Shown: one piece after another, positions 59,281 to 64,000 of the stretch
Numbering within the stretch: the first letter of the stretch is position 1
Layout of the letters: the number at the start of each line of letters is the position of its first letter
Assembly (NCBI GenBank): GCA_032622095.1
Contig: CP136063.1
Coordinates: forward strand, 82,999,980-83,063,979
Reading direction: 5' to 3'
Length of the DNA: 64,000 nt
DNA from: Siphonodentalium dalli
Lineage: Eukaryota > Mollusca > Scaphopoda > Gadilida > Siphonodentaliidae
Notes under the pieces: generated by a model
Database searches by the model: none
What the model was told of the DNA's origin: nothing
Seen by the model: only the letters and a program-made list of their open reading frames with translations
Position numbers and translations under genes: made by a program

Positions 59281-59779
59281 CTACGGACAGACGGACGGAC
59301 ATACGGTATGACAGCGGGGCGGACGAACGACGGATGGTTGATCCGGATGTCGGCATTATGTGTACCATACATGGTATGGGTACACATAAAAATGTTAGAT
59401 TTAATTAAGAAAATACACGTGCCGGCAGCGTTCAGACATCGTGTAGCGAGGGGACTGAACGATGTTTTGCAGCTTGCTCTTTCTGTAGAAGGGAACCATG
59501 GTACGGTATAGAAATATAATCTTTAACTTTGGTTCCCTGCATTGTATTCATCGAGATGAATCCCGATAACCAAGTGTTGTGATAACAGACTATACAAGAA
59601 AACTAAGATGCATGCATCAGGTCGGCCGTGAACTATCTACCATAGAATTGTTGTAGCTATCGATTATACATTTTGAAACACCTGTCTGTATGTATGTATG
59701 TATGTGTGTATGCGTGAATGCATGTGTGTATGTGTTATAGACTCTAACACTACTCGAATTTGGTATTTAACGTGTCAAC

Positions 59780-60042
59780 TTGACCTCGCTCATAGGCATG
59801 TTTCTGGACCTTGACCGATCCGACTAAAAATTTGTGTGTAGGACTACTTCGATCCCGGGAGCAATATGGACGGGTCCAATTTCACGTGGGACCATGTTCT
59901 CGAACGTGCTGATATAGGCATGTTTCTGGACCAATTGAACAATAGTTTGGCCAGACGCTGTATATACTGGGTACTGTCCAGATGGAGGCGATCACAAAAT
60001 AAATCCCTAACTAGCCCGAACGAAGTCGAGTACATCAGCTAG
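59780..60042 (+). mobile_element. Helitron-like 3' end (non-autonomous)
   Basis: The end GAACGAAGTCGAGTACATCA followed by GCTAGT has the shape of a Helitron terminus (short GC stem, then CTAGT). The 5' limit is not certain. Confidence 0.4.
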
Positions 60043-60051
60043 TTTAATATA

Positions 60052-60545
60052 TATTTTGGACATTTGTCTGTCTGTTTGTCTGTTAGCTATGGCCGGGAAA
60101 ACTGCCGGACAGATTTGACGAAATTTGATACCTAGGGGAAATTATTTCCAGGGAGTATTTTGGACGGGTCAAATCTTGATCCCGACCTGACTTTGACATT
60201 CAAAAAGATCAATTCAAGGTCAAATCTGGTAAAACGGAAGTATTTCAACGAAATTTGATACCTACTGTTACTTTTGTCCCAGGAGTGTTTCGGGTGGGTC
60301 AAATCATGACCCTGACCTGATCTTGACATTCAAAATTGTCAATTCAAGGTCAAATCGGGTATAAAGCCGGGCGGATTTCGACGGGTACTTTTGTCGTGAC
60401 TTTTGTCCGGGGAGTGTTTTGGACGGGTCAAATCGTGACCCCGACATGACCTTCACCTTTAAAATAGTCAATTCAAGGTTAAATCGCGCATTTCTCCGAA
60501 AATCAGAGGGGAACATCCCGGACGAAGTGGGGTCCACGAGCTACT
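60052..60545 (+). mobile_element. Helitron-like non-autonomous element with internal ~130-bp repeats
   Basis: Three units start near 60150, 60281 and 60408 (GGAGT-TTTTGGACGGGTCAAA, then GACCCCGACATGACC or variants, then GTCAATTCAAGGT). The right end GGACGAAGTGGGGTCCACGA GCTACT resembles the Helitron-like end at 60042. Confidence 0.5.
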
Positions 60546-61985
60546 ATTATATATTTCTAGATTTAGTTACAAACTAAATACCTGTATATTGTACAAAGAA
60601 ATGTTTGACAAATATATCTGTATCAATATTACCATACGGGTCATTAAAATAGATACGACGAAACAAATTTTGAAGGGTGCATGTATCAGGTAAATTTTTA
60701 TATTTCAAATGATGACAGGAATGCAGAAAGTTGAAGTACCTACGTAATACTGGCTATCCGCATGAAGAGATATACATGTATATAAAAACCAGATGAGGGA
60801 TATGTCTGTACAGTTGCTAAACAATTCAGTCATGCAAAAGAGGATCAAAGAGTAAGATACCAAATTGCTGCCTGTGGTAATGTTTTTTAACGAAATTCGG
60901 GAAAATTAGATTACTCTCACCCTGGTTATCCAGAAGATAATTGTGGAATCTGATGACGATCGGACAAGGGTGTCGTCTGTAGGATCAACCAAATTATTTA
61001 GCCATAAAAATAGTAAAATTGAAGATCACCGCTGGCAGTGATGTCTTCACAAGGACAGTTTGAGAACAAAATATGGCTCACATCTAGCGGTGACCCAAAA
61101 TATCCACATAAGAAAAAGTTCTCCAATAAAAGCTGGCTGCAGGGTGCGCCAATTGATTCAAATTCGAAATTTAGCAGGGTGTACTGCTTGTGGCCATGTT
61201 TTCCCCGCAAATTTGATAGACTGATGGACAAAACCACTGAATCCGTTGAATCAATATACATGTATACATGGATTAATTTATATGCATTGTTATACACAGT
61301 ACTGGTATATAAAGGTACTGAAAATAACTATATTACTAGTATACACAAAATAAACCATATATCATGGCTATGGGTTCTAATATCCGAACATGACAGCTGA
61401 GAACTTGGTGTGAATTAAAGAGTGGTGGTTTCTCAAGCATATCTAACCCTCCACGTTAGAAACATGCCATTAAATGTCATAAGTATAATCTAGCTTGAGG
61501 ACAGAAGTGATCCATAAAACCCCCCTTAATTCAACCAGGTCCTCGCGCGATGTATGATCGATCACATGATGATCTAGGGGGATTAGAATTGATGTATAAA
61601 AACAGCACTGCGTGTAAATATAAAATAAAATAGTGCTACATCTTATTACAGATTATTGCCATATATAATCAGTGATTATACAGACAGTCTGACAAAATAA
61701 AGTTTCAGTGACACTCTATCCGAAGAGGGGAATATTTTCATCTGTTACAGTCAATGGAGCAATTATGAATCTGGAAAGGTGAAATTTCTAAGTAATACTA
61801 GATATCGACATGACGCGATAAAATATAACGTAAATGCAATATGGCCGCTGGCGACCATTTTTTCCTATGAAATTAAAAAAATATTTGATAGCTCTCATCT
61901 GATAGATCAATATCAAGATAAATATGAAGTTTGGTGATGATCGGATGAGTGAAGTGGACCGTGGTATGTGCTAAACGGTTTAGTA
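60546..61985. other. No gene seen; one dispersed-repeat fragment
   Basis: 61040-61220 is related, inverted, to 47480-47560. The 120-codon open frame at 61038-61400 runs through this repeat and is not considered coding. Confidence 0.4.
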
Positions 61986-61988
61986 ATG

Positions 61989-62285
61989 CTTAAAAAGATT
62001 CTTACCTTAATATTTTTATGTTCACTTTATAAACTTCACTGAGTCATCTTTGTCATGTATTGAGTTTGATATCTTTTGTTAACAGTTTATAAATCATGTA
62101 TGTCTCATGTTTGTTATTTTAATTTATGTGTTTATTATCATTAAATAAAGTTGCATTCCTTAAAAAGATTCTTACCTCAATGTTTTTATGTTCACTTTAT
62201 AAACTCCACTGAGTCATCTTTGTCAAGTATTGAATTTGATATCTTTTGTTAACAGTTTATAAATTATGTATGTCTCGTGTTCGTT
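61989..62285. repeat. ~120-bp direct repeat at 170-bp spacing
   Basis: CTTAAAAAGATTCTTACCT, GTTCACTTTATAAACT(T/C)CACT and GATATCTTTTGTTAACAGTT occur at 61989 and again from 62159, differing at only a few bases. Confidence 0.9.
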
Positions 62286-64000
62286 ATTATATTATATACA
62301 CTTTATAGTGTGTTTTCAGAACGAAAAAAAATTGAATAAAATCAACAAATTTGTATATTTAAAAACAATTCAAACGTTGTTGTATTCCATGTCCCAGCCC
62401 GGACATATACACCAAATTTCAATAATATTCATTGAGAAACAACGGACCAAACGCTATATAACACCCGTATACATCTTTTATTCCGAATCGGACTCGGGTA
62501 CATGTTATAGTAGGTACCGAATTGACACACGTCGACTGGGCGAGTTGGCCATGGGGCGATTAGGCCGATTCCGGCACATTCTATAATTTACCGTATGTAT
62601 CCGTTTACGCGTAGTTTACTTTAGAAAGTTCCGCAATTAATACCGTAAATAGAGCGACCTTATTTGACAGAGAATGCCTCTGTTATTGATTATCAAGTTG
62701 CTGTTCATTAAAAACGACAAATTCACATGCTCGTTCAAGCGCAGTAGTCTATTTTCCCCATGTTAAAGGACATCCACAAATACTAAATAACGCTAACCTA
62801 CTGCCGAATGTTTGACACGACAACTGTTAACATATTTGGGCTGAATTCATCTGACGCGGTATTATTCCTCAAAATAAACAACAAAACCATCGTTACTTGG
62901 AAATGTAGTTTGGGCTAACATTTACATAAATCCTCCAGATCAATTATCCGACACACACGTCAGATGAAAAAGTCACATGAAGTAACCGGCCAAATTGGCC
63001 GAAATGATAATGAACCAGTTGCATCAAGTGTTTGTGTTGAAAGCACCCCTTTTAATTAGTCATCACTTACCTTATAAGTGCAGTTAACTTAACTGAAGTT
63101 GTCAAAATATCGTGTCATTCTTTACTCCAGTCCACACATTGGCATAATTAATGAATAAACACATGTGTTATTGGTCAAATATTTAATAATATATCATCAA
63201 AGAAGATAAAAGAACATAATTACTGTTAACAATTTCGAGACAACCCGCGCGAGTTGACTCAGGGGCGGGTAGTCCCGACACAGGGACGTGGCTATAGAGG
63301 GTCTAGATATAGCTAGGCCTATGACAGATATCGATATAGGCCTTTGAAGTTTGACCTATGGGTCGAGTGTTTGGTACACAACTTCAATGAAGGCCCTATT
63401 GGTTTTTTTTTTATAGAATAGGCGCGTGCACACTATTAATTATCTAATAATTTCAACCGTCTTTTTTGACTGGTAAACACCCAGTTATGTTATAGTTAAC
63501 AACTTAACACCCACGAGTTACATTTAGACGTTAAAATTATCATGTGACCGTACCGGCTGCAAAAGTGAACGGAATTTCACAGTAGGCCCCTGGTAGGCCT
63601 ACAGAATAAATTACGTTACTCCCGCCGAAAATTTTGCCGCGAAATTACAGAACTTACAAACTCAAGCTGTCACTCACTATCAGTTAATCTCTAAACTGCA
63701 ACATGATGCATTGAGACAGTAGAACTATCAATTGTCAAAGTGAAGAGAATGTTGTTGGAATTAACAAGAGTCCGTCGGCTATGAAATACCATAATCAATA
63801 TGGTGCATCGGTGCACAGGCAGTGGTAGTTTTATAAAAAAAAAAAAGGACTATAAGTAAGAATAAAGTCATTTATTTACAACAACGGTCACATCATTCTC
63901 ATGAAAAAGGTATATAAAACTACCAAAACCTGTGATCGGTGGGCCCTTTTCTGTTTTCACATTTATTTTACTTTACTTATTTGCGCTCGCCTATGGGAGG
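62286..64000. other. No gene seen
   Basis: No frame with a recognisable protein pattern. An open frame at 62266-62586 has no family signal. An A-run lies near 63833. Confidence 0.4.

Noticed and set aside
61038-61400. 120-codon open frame
   Set aside because: It overlaps a dispersed repeat also found at 47480-47560, where the reading is not conserved.

Overview
The window is animal nuclear DNA. It is AT-rich, with long introns, GT-AG splice sites and very many dispersed repeats and foldback (self-complementary) elements. I recognise one protein-coding gene: the gene for subunit 1 of serine palmitoyltransferase (SPTLC1), on the + strand. Thirteen exons lie between 7292 and 45801, and their phases all join into one open frame of 428 codons. 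The protein begins at a position equal to about residue 53 of the human protein, so the first exon(s), with the ER membrane segment and the start codon, are not in the window or were not recognised. A tRNA-derived SINE, a LINE remnant and many short foldback elements suggest a marine invertebrate, possibly a mollusc or another lophotrochozoan. That placement is an inference and is not proven here.

Layout. 1-7290: intron or upstream sequence with a tandem duplication, a LINE reverse-transcriptase remnant (- strand, 2940-3560) and dispersed repeats. 7292-10596: SPTLC1 visible exons 1-3. 10838-15829: a nested block of about 5 kb. Its outer ends look Tigger/pogo-like, an inner 3.56-kb element carries CGCGGTCG arrays and two ~0.9-kb direct copies, and a zinc-finger ORF remnant lies on the - strand. 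17801-18898: a 1.1-kb transposon with perfect 15-bp terminal inverted repeats and a 6-bp target duplication. 19023-23365: visible exons 4-7. 23366-31198: a 7.8-kb intron that opens with a 52-bp array made from the end of exon 7 and its splice donor, then holds a ~6.5-kb foldback element. 31199-32610: exons 8 and 9; the acceptor of exon 9 is preceded by two decayed copies of itself. 33950-38695: a second large foldback element of the same end type. 38851-45801: exons 10-13. 45810-64000: minisatellites, a SINE, foldback elements, Helitron-like ends and sequence in which I see no gene.

The most notable points are: (1) both a 5' splice-site/exon-end unit and a 3' splice-site/exon-start unit have been tandemly multiplied in the same gene; (2) a TA-flanked foldback element family has landed 9, 21 and 28 bp from SPTLC1 splice sites; (3) a second family is built as two separate ~100-bp hairpins joined by a conserved linker; (4) two large foldback elements each end with a small foldback of their own type, and each carries three diverged copies of an internal module; (5) there is a near-perfect 135-bp palindrome at 54776-54910. 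The three largest SPTLC1 introns (8.4, 7.8 and 6.2 kb) each owe most of their length to one large element.
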